DNA of 64,000 bases from Siniperca chuatsi (taxonomy: Eukaryota > Chordata > Actinopteri > Centrarchiformes > Sinipercidae), in assembly GCF_020085105.1 (NCBI RefSeq), contig NC_058046.1, positions 20,567,675-20,631,674 on the forward strand, written 5' to 3'. The position numbers were made by a program, and so were the translations under genes. The notes beneath the pieces were generated by a model that was not told where the DNA came from, ran no database searches, and worked only from the letters and a program-made list of their open reading frames with translations. Shown piece after piece: positions 21,211 through 35,200 of this stretch (position 1 is its first letter; the number at the start of each line of letters is the position of its first letter).

Positions 21211-24200
21211 TGCAAAACAAACAAAGATGGAAATTTCTATAAGAAAGATGTAACGTTGGTCTGTTAATTTAACAAGCATTTGCTTCCTGGAATGTCTTTT
21301 ATTTGTCATCTTAATTGCATTCTGTACATTTGATTTGATAACATGCAGTCAGATATTTTATCAGTTGGGATCATCACGCTTACTGTATTAGAGTAAGAAT
21401 ATTTACGACTTCATATGTAATTCACAAAAAGGCCACAAAAAATGACTGAAAAATGCAAATGTCAGCTAAGCGTGTACACTCATGTTTTCCATCCACATGC
21501 ATTTCACTGTATACAGAAAGCCCTGAGGTGCTTTTATGGGGGACGACTGCTCACATTCATGAAAGTACTCAGTAACTTTCATATTACCTACTTAGTTATT
21601 AGTTCTGTGTACTCTTATGGAAGGGTGAACACAACTCTCAAGACTTGACACCCATTGGCTTGAAAAATTGAACATCTCAACATGCCTGGAAATCATTAGA
21701 TTTTGATCATGTAATTAGATGTGTTGTTTGTTATATTCACTCCGTAATGACTAACTTAAATGCAATATACAATGGTGTGAAAAAGTGTTTGCCCCCTTCC
21801 TGATTTCTTATTTTTTGCATGTTTGTCACACGTAAATGCTTCAGATCATCAAACAAATTAAATATTAGTCAAAGATAACACAAGTAAACACAAAATGCAG
21901 TTTTGAAATGAAGGTTGTTATAATTCAGGGAAAACAAAATCCAAACCTACCTGGCCCTGTGTGAAAAAGTGATAGCCCCCTAAACCTAATAACCGGTTGG
22001 GCCACCCTTAGCAGCAACAACTGCAATCAAGGATTTGCGATAACTTGCAATGAGTCTTTTACAGCGCTGTGGAGGAATTTTGGCCCACTCATCTTTGCAA
22101 AAACTCTCCAATGTGGCTGAATTACAACAATTCTGCACTTTTTCACACCACAGTAAGTGATGATAATGTGCAGACCCTTATGGGGTTGTGAGGTGTAATA
22201 TAGTAAGTGGAAATGATCTAAGTGATCCCAGTGACTGAAATCCTCCATCAGAGGGCTCTGCAGCACAGGCCTCTTCTCTCTCACAGGTTTAACAGCTTCT
22301 TAAACGACGCCTTAAGTTACTCCTGTTCAGAGTCTCTCATAGAAATGCTGATTTTGGGTCAATGGCCAGAACATTTTGCTCTACAAAATGTCTGTCAGTG
22401 AAAGCAAATGAGACTTCCCATAACTGCAGCAAATGAAGGAAATGTGCTGAGATTCTTGTTGATTCCCAAAAATGCTGTAAAAGCTGGCTTACTAGACATG
22501 CCACATAACAAACCAAACAAAAAATTCACCTTCTGCATTATATGCTGATACTGAACACACTACATTATAATTGCTGCAACTGGACATTTCTGATCACTGA
22601 GAAACCATTTCTGAAGCCTAACTTTGTTGAATTGCTTTGGCATTTTAGTGGCAGCAAGTGCTTTTATTTGCAGCTGTATTTCAGATCACAAAGTGTCACA
22701 AGGTTGAATGTGTGCTGTGCTCAACATTTGGGATCAGTAAGACAGAAAAAACTGTTTTAGATTATAATGAAGGGAATAGTTTGGAACACCTGGATAACAT
22801 TTGCATTTTATTTTGACGCATGCCTTATCAATTCTGTGTACACCAGTTTTCCCCTACGGTCAGCTGATTCTGACAGTGTAGGTGGGATGTAGAGCAGTGG
22901 TACATGTTAACTGATTTTGGACTTGCTCAGAGTTTTGTGAAATCACTTTGTGGATACTGCCTCTGGTCTACTGAATTGTATGGACTGTATATTTTGTGGA
23001 GAACGTGGAGAGAGATTTTTGAGAATTGCTGTAACATTATGAAGGACATTTCCTTGAAGCAGGAACAGCGTGTTGTGCTTTAGGGCTCCTGCAATCCAGT
23101 AGATGTGAACTACTTAGTAGCTGTGCTAAAATGTATTAGTCCATTCAACTTAAAGCTGCACTAGACTGGCATTTGTGTGGGTGAACATGAACTAATATTA
23201 TAAGCAACAGAAATAACACAAAGTTAGTTACATTTTGTGGCGGGATCTTTTGTCGCCTTGTGTTTTATACAGATGATTTATTTGATTTTCCAGGTGGTGA
23301 CTTTGACTGCCCACAGTTTCTCAGTATGTTGTAGTTGTAATTGCCATAATTTCCATAATGCTTTGACTTATCATCAATGGTCCATTCTAAGTATCCTAAA
23401 TCATGTAGTGGAAAGTTATCTTCCTAGAGTTCATTATTTGCCTAACTGAAATCTTGTCTGTGTGTGATTACAGTCGGTGGTTAAAATACAGTAGGTATGT
23501 TATATTGCATATACAGTTCAGCTGTTGTGCACCTGGCTGGTACAAAGAGAGGTGTGCAGGAAAGAACTGATATTTGATCCCTGAAAGGTCTCCTGTCCAT
23601 TTCATTTCCAACGTATTCAACCCCAGTGTTTCAAGTTAAGGTTGAAGCTGCTCAGCTGCTCGTGTTCCTGAGCGAAACATCTCTACAATGGTAAAATACC
23701 TGTAGTTTCCCTTTTGATGTAAAGGTTCGGCCACACAAAAAAACTTGGTTTTGACTTAATAACGGCATACATTAACTTCAAAGAAGATGCATATAGAGAA
23801 TATACAGTATATGGAACATTGTCGTATTTGGTGGATTTTTCTCTAATTTTGAAGCATGCAGAGAATAACAGGAGAAACGTTGTGGTTGAACTGCTTGAAC
23901 CTGCTTGACATCAAAACTTTATCATGCTTATTTTGAGTGAACTATTCAGAACAAATTACATTTTTTACAACTTTAGCTTCCCACCAAAAGGTAAAATAAG
24001 AAAGTACACTACCGTCTTTTATATATGTTTCCTTGTAAAATTACAATTTACAAAATGCTTGACCACACGTGTTTGTTATATTGGACCCGATGAAGAGTCT
24101 GTAAGGTATTGGGAACAAGATTTCAGTGCAAAGTCCTTCATCAGGTAACTTCCTTTGAGGAACACAAATTAAAAAATTGTTTATTAATAATAATAATAAA

Positions 24201-25507
24201 TAATTTCACATCCTAAGCTGTATCAATTTTGTTAACTTATTTTTTATTTATGTAATTATTATGCTTTAAATCTGGGCCTGGTCATCATGTTTCAAAGTAA
24301 CCATACAAATACAGAATGGGAGTGCTAATGACAGATTGTCTGCCTTTTTGTCTCCCTTTTGGTCGATCTTGCAGGGGAAATATTGTTCCTGAGATTTTTA
24401 AATTTTTTATTATCTAATTTTATTTTCAAAGTTGATGTTGTTCATTGTCAGTTTTGTTGTCTGACACTGCAAAGCTTGGACAAGCACTTCTTTGTTTAGC
24501 CAGAAATCTTTGTTTGCCTATTTGTGTAAAAGTCTGTGTACCTGGAGAGAAAATGTTGATGAAAATGAAGTGATTTTTATAAATTGGATTCACTTTTTTG
24601 TTGATTTCATGTGTTTGAATTTGTATATTATTCTGAACTGCTGAACAAATTTGTGAAAGGTTTAAACAATCATAGACTTTGTTGATGATAGAGAATAAAA
24701 AGTGTTTTTATTACCACTATCAAGACATGGTTTCACGTGGGATTTATTGTTTGGTGTCACCATTAAAACGGGCAAATTACATGCATGGTCATACCAGTGG
24801 TATAACCTCCTCAAAACACTCTGAGCATTATGGATGGGAGCAATAGTTATATAAAACACACATACAGTGTTCACAAGAGAGAACATATTTTACACATACA
24901 TCTTAACTATTCAGTTTGAAAATATTGTATATTTCAACAGATAAGCAAATAATATACAGTCAACTGAGAAGTGATAACAGCTTTTGTATTGATATAGATC
25001 TCCATGTGACCATTGAAGTTCATAAATTGTATCAGAATATTCAAAACACTACAGCTACTCCACATTCAAAGAGAATTATTAGGAAGAGAACAAAGAAATA
25101 TTGCATTTAAAATGGTATGATTTAGGTTTTATAGTTTATGATTTAACCTTTTACTATAGAACAAATTGTTTCAGGGTCTGGCATTAAAAAGTTAAAATAC
25201 AAAATAACTTTGATATATAAAACTGATAGCAAAAGGAGGATAAACTTAGCATGAGCACTTGAATGGCATGTTATACAGCCTTTAACTGCAGATGTATTAC
25301 ATACAAGACTGGGGGAGACAAAAGATGCTGTGCAAAGGAATGCAGGGGATCCTGTGTGTATGTAGAGCATGTAGATTGTCAGTCAGGGGGAGTAGTTGGC
25401 AAAACAAAATATATAAATAAAAGATGGAAAAGGAGAGGGGGGGAAATCACTGTAAAAATGAAGGACTGAGAAATGTAGAAGTATAGAAGAGTTTGAAAAG
25501 AAAAGGA

Positions 25508-25510
<3 letters not shown>
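21211..25510. other. gene-poor spacer (golm1 3' UTR and intergenic)
   Basis: AT-rich DNA with only short random open frames. It contains the MITE at 21770-22153 and several AATAAA words (for example 24694-24699) that could end long golm1 transcripts. I see no other gene. Confidence 0.55.
21770..22153. mobile_element. TA-flanked non-autonomous DNA transposon (MITE)
   Basis: The ends are inverted (CAATGGTGTGAAAAAGTG at the left; the right end reversed reads CTGTGGTGTGAAAAAGTG), each bordered by TA (21768-21769 and 22154-22155). This suggests a mariner-type insertion. Internal words 'tttgcccccttcctgatttc' and 'gggccacccttagcagcaac' belong to a repeat common in teleosts. No coding capacity; length 384 bp. 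Confidence 0.65.

Positions 25511-25544
<34 letters not shown>
25511..25544. repeat. (TA)n tail of the adjacent minus-strand LINE
   Basis: About 17 TA units start 13 bases after the LINE stop codon when read on the minus strand. A simple-repeat 3' tail directly after a very short 3' UTR suits this retroelement's own end rather than an independent microsatellite. Confidence 0.6.
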
Positions 25545-25545
<1 letters not shown>

Positions 25546-26025
25546 CTCGGGTCCTCTACCAGAGGCCTGGGAGCTTGAGGCTTCTGCGCAGTATCTTTGC
25601 TGTTCCTAGTACTGCGCTCTTCTGGACCGAGATGTCTGGTGTTCTTCCAGGGATCTGCTGTAGCCACTCCTCCAGTTTGGGGGTCACTGCCCCGAGTGCT
25701 CCGATGACCACGGGCACCACTGTCGCCTTCACCTTCCAAGCCTTCTCCAGCTCTTCTCTGAGCCCTTGGTATCTCTCTAGTTTCTCATGTTCCTTTTTCC
25801 TGATGTTGCCATCACTTGGTATCGCCACGTCCACCACAACGGCTTTCCTCTACCATTCTGTCAGTCTGAATCTGGAAGTCCCACAGGATCTTGGCTCGGT
25901 CATTCTCTACCACCTTTGGAGGTGTTTCCCACTTCCAGTCCATACTCCTATACACTATGCCAGCCACTCGGTTATGGCGCTCCATGTATGCTTTACCTGC
26001 CAGCGTATTGCACCCTGCAGTTATG
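25545..26025 (-). mobile_element. 3' end of a LINE with restriction-like endonuclease (Rex6/R4-like), broken
   Basis: On the minus strand, one frame reads CNTLAGKAYMERHNRVAG, YRSMDWKWETPPKV and AKILWDFQIQTDRMVE. After a frameshift near 25840 a second frame reads VDVAIPSDGNIRKKEHEKL, VVPVVIGALGAVTPKLEEW and TAKILRRSLKLPGLW-stop. This is the C-terminus of fish non-LTR elements with a PD-(D/E)XK nuclease. The expected residues between QTD and VDVAIPSD, where the PD motif sits, are missing, so the nuclease would be inactive. The 5' part is absent. Assignment to Rex6/R4 is from family knowledge and not certain. Confidence 0.7.
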
Positions 26026-26029
26026 ATAG

Positions 26030-26100
26030 TTATGGATAACTCAGCAGTTAAGTCACAGATTTTTGACACGAAGGAGCAGGGTTCGAATCCTCCTCGGGGC
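26030..26100 (+). repeat. tRNA-like fragment with Pol III A and B boxes
   Basis: TAACTCAGCAGTTAAG (26037-26052) resembles a D-arm/A box and GGTTCGAATCC (26080-26090) is a perfect B box, 28 bases apart. The acceptor stem does not pair and the T stem is poor, so this is not a working tRNA gene. It is more likely a tRNA-derived SINE head or part of the neighbouring retroelement. Confidence 0.4.
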
Positions 26101-26376
26101 GCATTGAGCAATGACCATCAGTGTGGGTCCAATCTTATTTTGACACACAAATAGACAACAAAGGTGCTCTAACCTGGCTCTCTCAGTTCAAAGGAATTCA
26201 TATGTGGTGTTTGTATTCAGAATGCTGCACAGTTCTTTAATAAAGTCCTTTATTGCTGTCCTAGGCTTCTCCTTGTCCTACCCTCACAGTTCATTTGATT
26301 GCCATATTAGGTATCGTACATAATGAAAGGACTATTGGGAGTGGCTGATGGCCTCCTATAGCTTTGTAGCACTCAC

Positions 26377-26385
26377 TATAAAAAG
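26377..26385 (+). promoter_or_regulatory. TATA box of the serine-protease gene
   Basis: TATAAAAAG lies 62 bases before the start codon of the protease homologue. This predicts a leader of about 30 bases, and suits a tissue-restricted secreted protease gene. Confidence 0.6.
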
Positions 26386-26438
26386 ATGAAGCATCAGACA
26401 GTCAGCCACCTGAAGTGATCTAGATCAGAGGGACCACA

Positions 26439-27952
26439 ATGAAGCTCTGCTTTTTCTTTGTTTTGACGCTCGCTGGTGAGTTTTTCCCCCCTCTATAATA
26501 CATTCAGATTTTTATTTGGAAGAAGTTATTTCCTCCTGCATATAACTGTCTGATAGATGCACCGGAATACTTGACAAGCAAAAGTAAACTACAGCTCCGT
26601 CTCTATGCTTTGAACCCATTTATGAGCCTGAACTTGATGTGTACAGTATGTTGTCATTTCACACAGCTTCTGCTCTTCTTTCATTTCTCAGGTGCTGCAT
26701 CAGGGGCCATTGAGAAGAGGATTGTTGGGGGTAAATCCTGTGGCAAGGAGAGGCAGTACCATGTCCAGATACAGTCTGTCCAGGGGGGGAAGTCCTGTGG
26801 AGGCTCTCTGATCAACACCCGCTGGGTCATCACTGCTTCTCACTGTGCAGAACAGTAAGACACATCCAGCATCCCACATCATGCAGTTTTGATGTTATTC
26901 AAATTGATTCACTTTGGCATTGATACTGTAAAAAATGATGAGAAATCGGCATCAAAAACTTCATAAACTGCTGCTAAATTGTAGGTATAACATAGATTGG
27001 AAAAAATGCAGTTAGATTTGCACAATAAACTACAAGTTAATGTGAAATGACAACTGCCCGTAGAGGTATAAGTACCGTTAAGAAGGTTGCATCAGCCAAA
27101 TAATAAAAGTGGAACAGATTGACTGCAGTTTTAAATTATTTTGCATTATTTTTTTATATATGTCAGTCTGCTGACAATAGGTTTTCCTCTCTTTTTTTTA
27201 CAGGCTTGTGAAAGTGAAGCTTGGCGTAAACAATGATGTGTCACTTATTTCAAAAGCATGGTCGTTCTTAAAAGGATCATCCAAAAAATATGAGCAAGAC
27301 ATTCAAACTGACAAACAGTTTACCTTCAAAGACGAGGAGGGGCATTTCCATGACATCATGCTCATAAAACTGAATGAGGATATGTCTGGTAAACTTCCCA
27401 CCATCAAGCTTCCTCCTGTTGGGTGTACCAGACCAGCGAAGGATCAGCAGGTTGAGGTTGGAGGCTGGGGAGCCAAGACGGCCGACGTAAAAAGTGAGGA
27501 ACACCGAGATACTAGATTCAGCTTTAGAAAATATAAGTCACTTTTCTGATGTGTTGTTTTAAATCCTCAGAGGCCAAAACCCCTGGCAGTTTGAGGTGTG
27601 CCAGCACAGATATCCAAGATTGTGGTGAGAATGATAAACCTGGTAGCAAGTACCACAGTGATGAGACTACCACCATGTGTGCCTTTAAGGCCGGTGTGGA
27701 GACCTGCTTTGTAAGTAAACAGTTATATTTGATATGTTTTATTATCTATTATCTTTTTACTTCATATGTGAAATGATCACGCATCTGATTTCTCTCTTCC
27801 AGGGGGATGCAGGTTCAGCTGTGGAGCATAACAGTCTCTTACATGGGATTATTGTCAGCAACCCCGTTGATAAGTGTGCAAACCCGATTGTAATGCTGGA
27901 TATCTGTCACTACAGGGAGTGGATTGATAAAATCATGAAGGAAAATCCATGA
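26439..27952 (+). CDS. granzyme/trypsin-like serine protease homologue lacking the catalytic serine
   Basis: S1-family fold, 259 aa, five exons as in granzyme genes: 26439-26475, 26692-26854, 27204-27493, 27571-27710, 27803-27952. A signal peptide (MKLCFFFVLTLAGAASG) and a short propeptide ending EKR precede IVGG, so activation cleavage after KR is expected. The catalytic histidine (TASHC) and aspartate (HDIMLIKL) are present. The active-site motif GDSGGP reads GDAGSA: Ser195 is Ala (codon GCA), and residue 189 is Glu. Five disulfides (22-157, 42-58, 128-232, 168-182, 191-220) can form; the 136-201 pair is lost on both sides. Splice sites and frame are intact, so it looks like a maintained pseudoenzyme rather than a decaying gene. 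It could act as a decoy, ligand or inhibitor; its role is unknown. Confidence 0.88.
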
Positions 27953-29277
<1,325 letters not shown>

Positions 29278-32200
29278 TCAGATAATCTTGACCACAGGAA
29301 AGTACTTGTGAGCTGAGAAGTCGAATTCTGGGAGCACCTGGGGATGTAGAAAAAAAGTTTAGGAATAAATTTATAAATATGGAACAGATGTTACAAAAGA
29401 CATTAACCAACATTAAGATAAGCTCACAATGCATGTCGATTAAACACCATCATATATGCCTTACCCACTTTAAAATATATATATAAACCTCTCATTTCTT
29501 TGTGTGGCAGCTAAACAACTTTTTCAACTACATAAAAGTTGCTATTTTGTATTAACTGTATCCACAGAACCAAATGATGTTATATTGTGTTACCTTGGTT
29601 TCCTTCTTGTGCCCTCCAGCCAGGAGCTTCATGACTACAATGTTGGGCTTGGCCACCTTCAGTATACGGTTCACCTGTTATCAATCATCAACTGGTTATT
29701 GATAGTTAAGAACATTGAAAAAGGTAAAAACTAGAGTACAAACAAACCATTTAACTTCCTTTAGAGCAATAAAGCAGAAAAATATTGTAAAACTAAGGTT
29801 GTTGTGCTTTTGAATACTGTTTGAATGCTGTTATACTAACTAATTTGATGAAATGAAAATCTAACACCATAAAACACAAAATAGTTGTCCTGTGAGAGCA
29901 GGCATTTATTTTACAATAGTTAAATTTCCTGACCTCAGGGTCTGGGCTGGGCACATTTTCTAGGATGAGCTTAGCCTGCTGGAAATGTTTGCTGGCGGCC
30001 AAGTAGAGGTCAGCGGAGCCTGGTGGAGGATTGTACTTCTTCAGATCAGACATCTCCTGGAGAGGGCAAGAAGGGCCAAGTCAGAGAAAGCATGAAAATT
30101 GTGTGTGCAAGTCAGATAAAAGGCAAAAAAGGAAATGATTCAAAAAGGGAAGATACAAGTTGGTGACAGGAATATGAGGAGGAAAAGGGGGGAAATTAAA
30201 AGAAGAGAAGAGTGGAGGAGAAAGGATGAGAATAATGGGTTCAGAGGAAGGAACAGAAAATGTGGAGAGCTTGCTCCAGTACCTTGAACTGGATGTAGTG
30301 CACAGATGGGGGGGTGACCACACTGTTGAAGGGGGCAAAGCGATGCTCATAGCGAACCTGCTCACTGTCCAACTCAAACTGAGGCTTACGCACCTTTCCA
30401 TCCATATCCAAAGCCACCATAGTCTGAGGAGAGAGACAGAAGCAGAGAGAGAATGGATAATACTACAGTGTGTGTGTCAAATAGGAGAGAAGAGGGGTCA
30501 AAAGTGCATTTGAACCGATGTCCTACCTTGTACATGCCAGCACACATGTTCTGGTATGCTTGACTCATTGTAATCTCCTTGCTGAGAGGGCGAACTGCAG
30601 AGGAAACCCAAAAAAGGATCACACTTCCACATTTAATGTCATTTTGGTTAATATAGTGTGGTCAGCCACGGACGCTACGTTAGAGTGTACCTTTTTTCTT
30701 CTTCTTGGTCTTTTTGCTGCTGCGTCCTTTCAGCTGCTCCTCCAGAATCCGTTCCTCTGCCATCTGAGAGGAGTCGGCTCTGCTCAGAGTGGACATCAGC
30801 CATGCGTACAGGAACTCTGAAAGGTACCTGCAGTCAAAAACAAACACATTTTCATTCACAGATGAACACAAGTGAAATCAGAGAACTGATTGTGCGTGCT
30901 TTAATTGTGAGTTTGTGCCTACCAGTTAGAGCCAGCAACAGTTTCCAGCAACAAACAAACAAACAAACGTGTGTGTGCTCTCACCAGTAGATGTAGTAGT
31001 ACTCATGCATGCTGTACAGCTCCAGTTCAAAGCCACTCAGCAGGTACTGGATCATGATCCTCAAGTTATGGTAGAGGATCCAGGTGCCGAGACAGGCTAG
31101 ATGCTGTCGCTGAGGCTCAAGTTTCATCAGCAAGCTATGCAAGGCTGCATCCACCTTCTCTGCCTGCAGAGCACAATTTAGAATTTTTTTTTTTTTAAAT
31201 TTAGTAGCTGGTTTATAAATTATAAACTCACAACTGCCCTCAGAGTGGGTGAAAGAAAACCACAACAGAGAGATAAGGTGCAACAGGTTCATTAATATGG
31301 AACTAGAATTCACCTATCTATCCTATCGTCTAACCTAAATGAGGAATACAACAGAGGAAACAGCAGCAGTTCACCTCATCCTGCAGTGTCGCAAACTCTT
31401 CAAGAATGTGACCCAGCTTGTCTCTCTGTCGAGCTCGGTTGTGTCCGTGGATCTGGATCAGACTGCAGAATGGCTGTAGGGAGAATTGACAAGACACAAA
31501 CACACACAAATAAACACACATCTTCACAACTTGCATGTTCATGTCAACAGTAGATTAGCTCATACTTTCAGTGTTACAGCCAACAACTAAAATATCATAA
31601 ATTCCTATAATAGCAGAACTGCAACTTATCTTTACATGACCACAGCTCTCATCAAACTCTCTTTTGAGGCAGCAATTTTACATCTCTCCTCCTAAACGAT
31701 TCACTTTTAATTCAACTACTGAAACAAACTGATGGTGAAGTGAAAGCGACTGAGGTGTGAGAATGCACCAGATGTACAGACTATAACTTTGAAGAGTACA
31801 GGTAACGTACCCTGGAGCAGTGCGTAACGAACGAGTCAATGTAGTCCTTGGCCTGGTGGTTGTTGAACAGACAACACCTGGAGAGAGAAAGGTGCAGACA
31901 CACACACACAAAATAAGCATCTCACTCAAGAGAGTTTGCATATTATTGCATAGAAAAACAAAGTTTCAAATCAACCCTTAATTAACTTAAATAACTTAAA
32001 AACTTGAATGACATTAAATGATTCACATGTTAAGGCTTTAATCATTTACCCAATGATAGACTTACTTGTAGGAGAGGACAGGTGGGCTGACAAAGTACCT
32101 CAGAGCATCTTTAACCATGTCCTGCATCAGGTGGGTCCCAAACACTTTCTTATTATCAATCAGGAACGTTGTCTGGATTTAGGAAAACAATCTGTTTAAC

Positions 32201-35200
32201 TCTCATACGCTGATATGTTTTTAAATTCTAAGATAATGTAATATCATCTAAACGTTTTATTAATTGTTACACGTACATAAACTACTAAAAACTGTACACA
32301 CATTTCAAGGAATCTCTCTGTAGGCATCAGAGGAAAAGCAGTGACTCTTCAGAATCAAAATGATAATTATGAACTCACCTGAAGAAGAGATCTGGAGAGC
32401 ACACAGGGAGACTGCTCACTGAACTCACAGAAGAAGTCCTGGTAAAACACAATATTCATATAGTTTGAATTCATATGCCTTTGTCATTTATAATAATCAC
32501 TCTGAACTAAGCAACCCAACAAAAACATCAAAAGTTAAAATTCCAAATACAGATAACAAATCCTCAGCTATTTTTTTCACTGGGCTGGGGGGGCATGGAT
32601 ATAACAAAATAGCAAAAGCTGCTTATTTAAGGTTACTGGTTCAGATATAGAAATGTGTTTACCAGTATGCCATGCAGGTTGGTGGTGTTGATCACGTCAC
32701 AGACAGTCTTGATGCGTTCTATAAGTTTGCCGAAGTAGGCCACCATGTCCTCCCTCTTAATGATCTTGGCGTAGCGAGGAAAGGTAGGTGGCAGCAGTCT
32801 CTGGTTTACCAGGGGCTCAAAGCCCATCATGATGGGGTGGTCTGTAGCATACAGTGAACCCCCCCCACAAAAGTTAACACAGATCACATTTCATAATTAT
32901 GTGAGTAATAAAAAAAAAAATATCTTCCCTATCTTCTCTCTGCCATATGTAGTGGAGTGGAGCAAGATAAAAATAAAGTGAAGTTTTTAACAGACTTTTT
33001 TTTTTAGCTCTGTGTGTGGAAATGTGTTGAGGAGGAGGTACATTTAGTACTGTATTGTAACTGTTTTTAGGTTGCCATGGCGACTACTTAACTGGATGGC
33101 TGGAGAGCAAGAATGCGTATAATGGATGCACCATTTCTTGTATGTGTGACACTTTCTTTCATTTAGTTGTAATGACTAATTTCCAAACTGAATCCTATGC
33201 ATGTGTGGTACCTACGTGTGTGCATGTGTGTGTGTGTGTGTGTGTGTAGTCCTTTAGAGCTGTTGGATTGTAAACTCATGCTCAAGCCAAACTGTGTGCT
33301 TGACTCTATGGCTGAAAGGTGTGTGTATGAGAGTGTGTGTGTGTGTGTGCGAGTGTGTACGTTACCTCCTTTAGTGGTGTCATTCTGTGACTGGATGCCG
33401 TGCTGAATACTGGAATGAATGGCTGATAAGAGATCAGCTGCCTGAGCCACAAGCTTCTGGGCCTCGCCCACCGAGCTGGTCTGATAAAAATATACAACCA
33501 TACACAAAAAACACACATAAAAACAAAGAGGAAAATTACCAATTTAACATACAAGTACCAACTCTGCCATTGTCTGATTGTGTGTGTTTGTATGTGTATT
33601 ACCTCTTTCTTCGTAAAGGTGATCAGTGCAGTCAGTAGAAGGCGTGTGAACTTGATTCTATTGAAAAGTGCCAAATACTGCTGATGCTGGAAAAATAAAT
33701 TAAAATAAATTATGAGAACATTAAACAGGCTCACATGTACATACAAAGCAATTAATACACAAATTTCCTAATTAGTCTTTGAAGCTCCACAAGGCACAAG
33801 AAATGACAACGGCTGGATTTTAGTTTTATCTTTTGACCACCCAGACAAAGTCCATTTTTGGGTTTGATATTTTCATTATTATTATTATTATTATTATTAT
33901 TAGTACTGTAATGAAACAGCTGGAAATTCCAGAGTAGAGTCTCCAAAGGTCATATGAGTCCCACAATCTGATAAACAGTAGATGGAAAACTAATTATAAC
34001 AAGCAGAGACTGAGAAGGAGGGTTCAAGGTTTAGTTTGTGACTGAAATGTTGGGATACTAGGCTTAACTAATAAAGAGTTGACGCAATCTGATTTGCTAC
34101 TTGTAGTCCTATGTATTTAGTCAGAAACAACTAGTGTTTAGCTTTCTGATGGTCTAAATGTTAATCCAAAATCATGCCTTTAACAAAAAACAAATCTGCA
34201 GTAAAAGCTCCACAGACATGGAGGAATGACCTGACTTACCTCCAGCTCAACCTCCGGGTTTCGCTGCTCACCCTGTCGACTGCGTGTGCTCTGAGGCAGT
34301 AGGAGAGAAACCAATAAACAGTGTAATACTCAGGCATTTGTATCAGCACTATTTCATTGATATTTCAAAGATTATGGCCTAACTGGCCAAGAACAAATAC
34401 CTTAACTTTCCTTTGTAACTCATCCTCCACATCTTTCAGCATACCTGGTGGGAAGAACAAATGAGAGAGAGATGATGTCAACTATCTTTGTTCCTCTGAA
34501 CCAACAGTATTAATCTGTAATGGCCTCAGTTGTCCACAGTATACATGAAGCTGTAGACTTGATGAACCATCACAATACAGTACTTGTACCTGTCACCCGC
34601 AGGTCTGTGACATTATTGGCCATCTTGAAGCCATAGGTCATGGCCTGGAAGTCCTCCTACAGAAAAATATAAGGTAAATCATCATTCAAACATAAAAATA
34701 TGACACTGAGTTATAAATTACATGACACACAGGAAATGTAAAAGACAAGGCAATAACTCAAATACAGCCACACACATTCTTCCATCAATTGAAATGTTGT
34801 AGTGATATGTATCTTCCAGCCATCTTAATGTAAAAGATTTAAACAGTGCAGTATCACAGATGCATGCGCACACGCACACACAAGTTTGTTTCACTATCCC
34901 CGTGGGGGACAGTCATTGAAATAATGCTATCCCTAGCCCCTTACCCTAACCTTAACCATTACAACTAAATGCCTAACCTTAACCTAATTGTATCCTGTAC
35001 CCTAAAACCAAGTTGTAACCCTCAAAAAGCAGTCTCTACTCATGTGGACCTCAATTTTTGTCACACACACACACACAGACAGACTATAGAAAGTTGTTTA
35101 CCTCCTCGAATACAGCAGCCTTGTTGACTTTCTCTCGCGCGATGTCACACACCTTCAGGATGCCCAGTGCAAAGGCTTTGAGTGCTGGCTCCTCAATCAG

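Noticed and set aside
25575-26039. 154-codon plus-strand open frame
   Set aside because: It is antisense to the LINE C-terminus, which has recognisable motifs on the minus strand.
26030-26100. Functional tRNA gene
   Set aside because: The B box is perfect but the acceptor stem does not pair and the T stem is poor.
34935-34990. Interstitial telomere from a chromosome fusion
   Set aside because: The CCCTAACC-like units are degenerate and lie inside a known kind of interspersed repeat.
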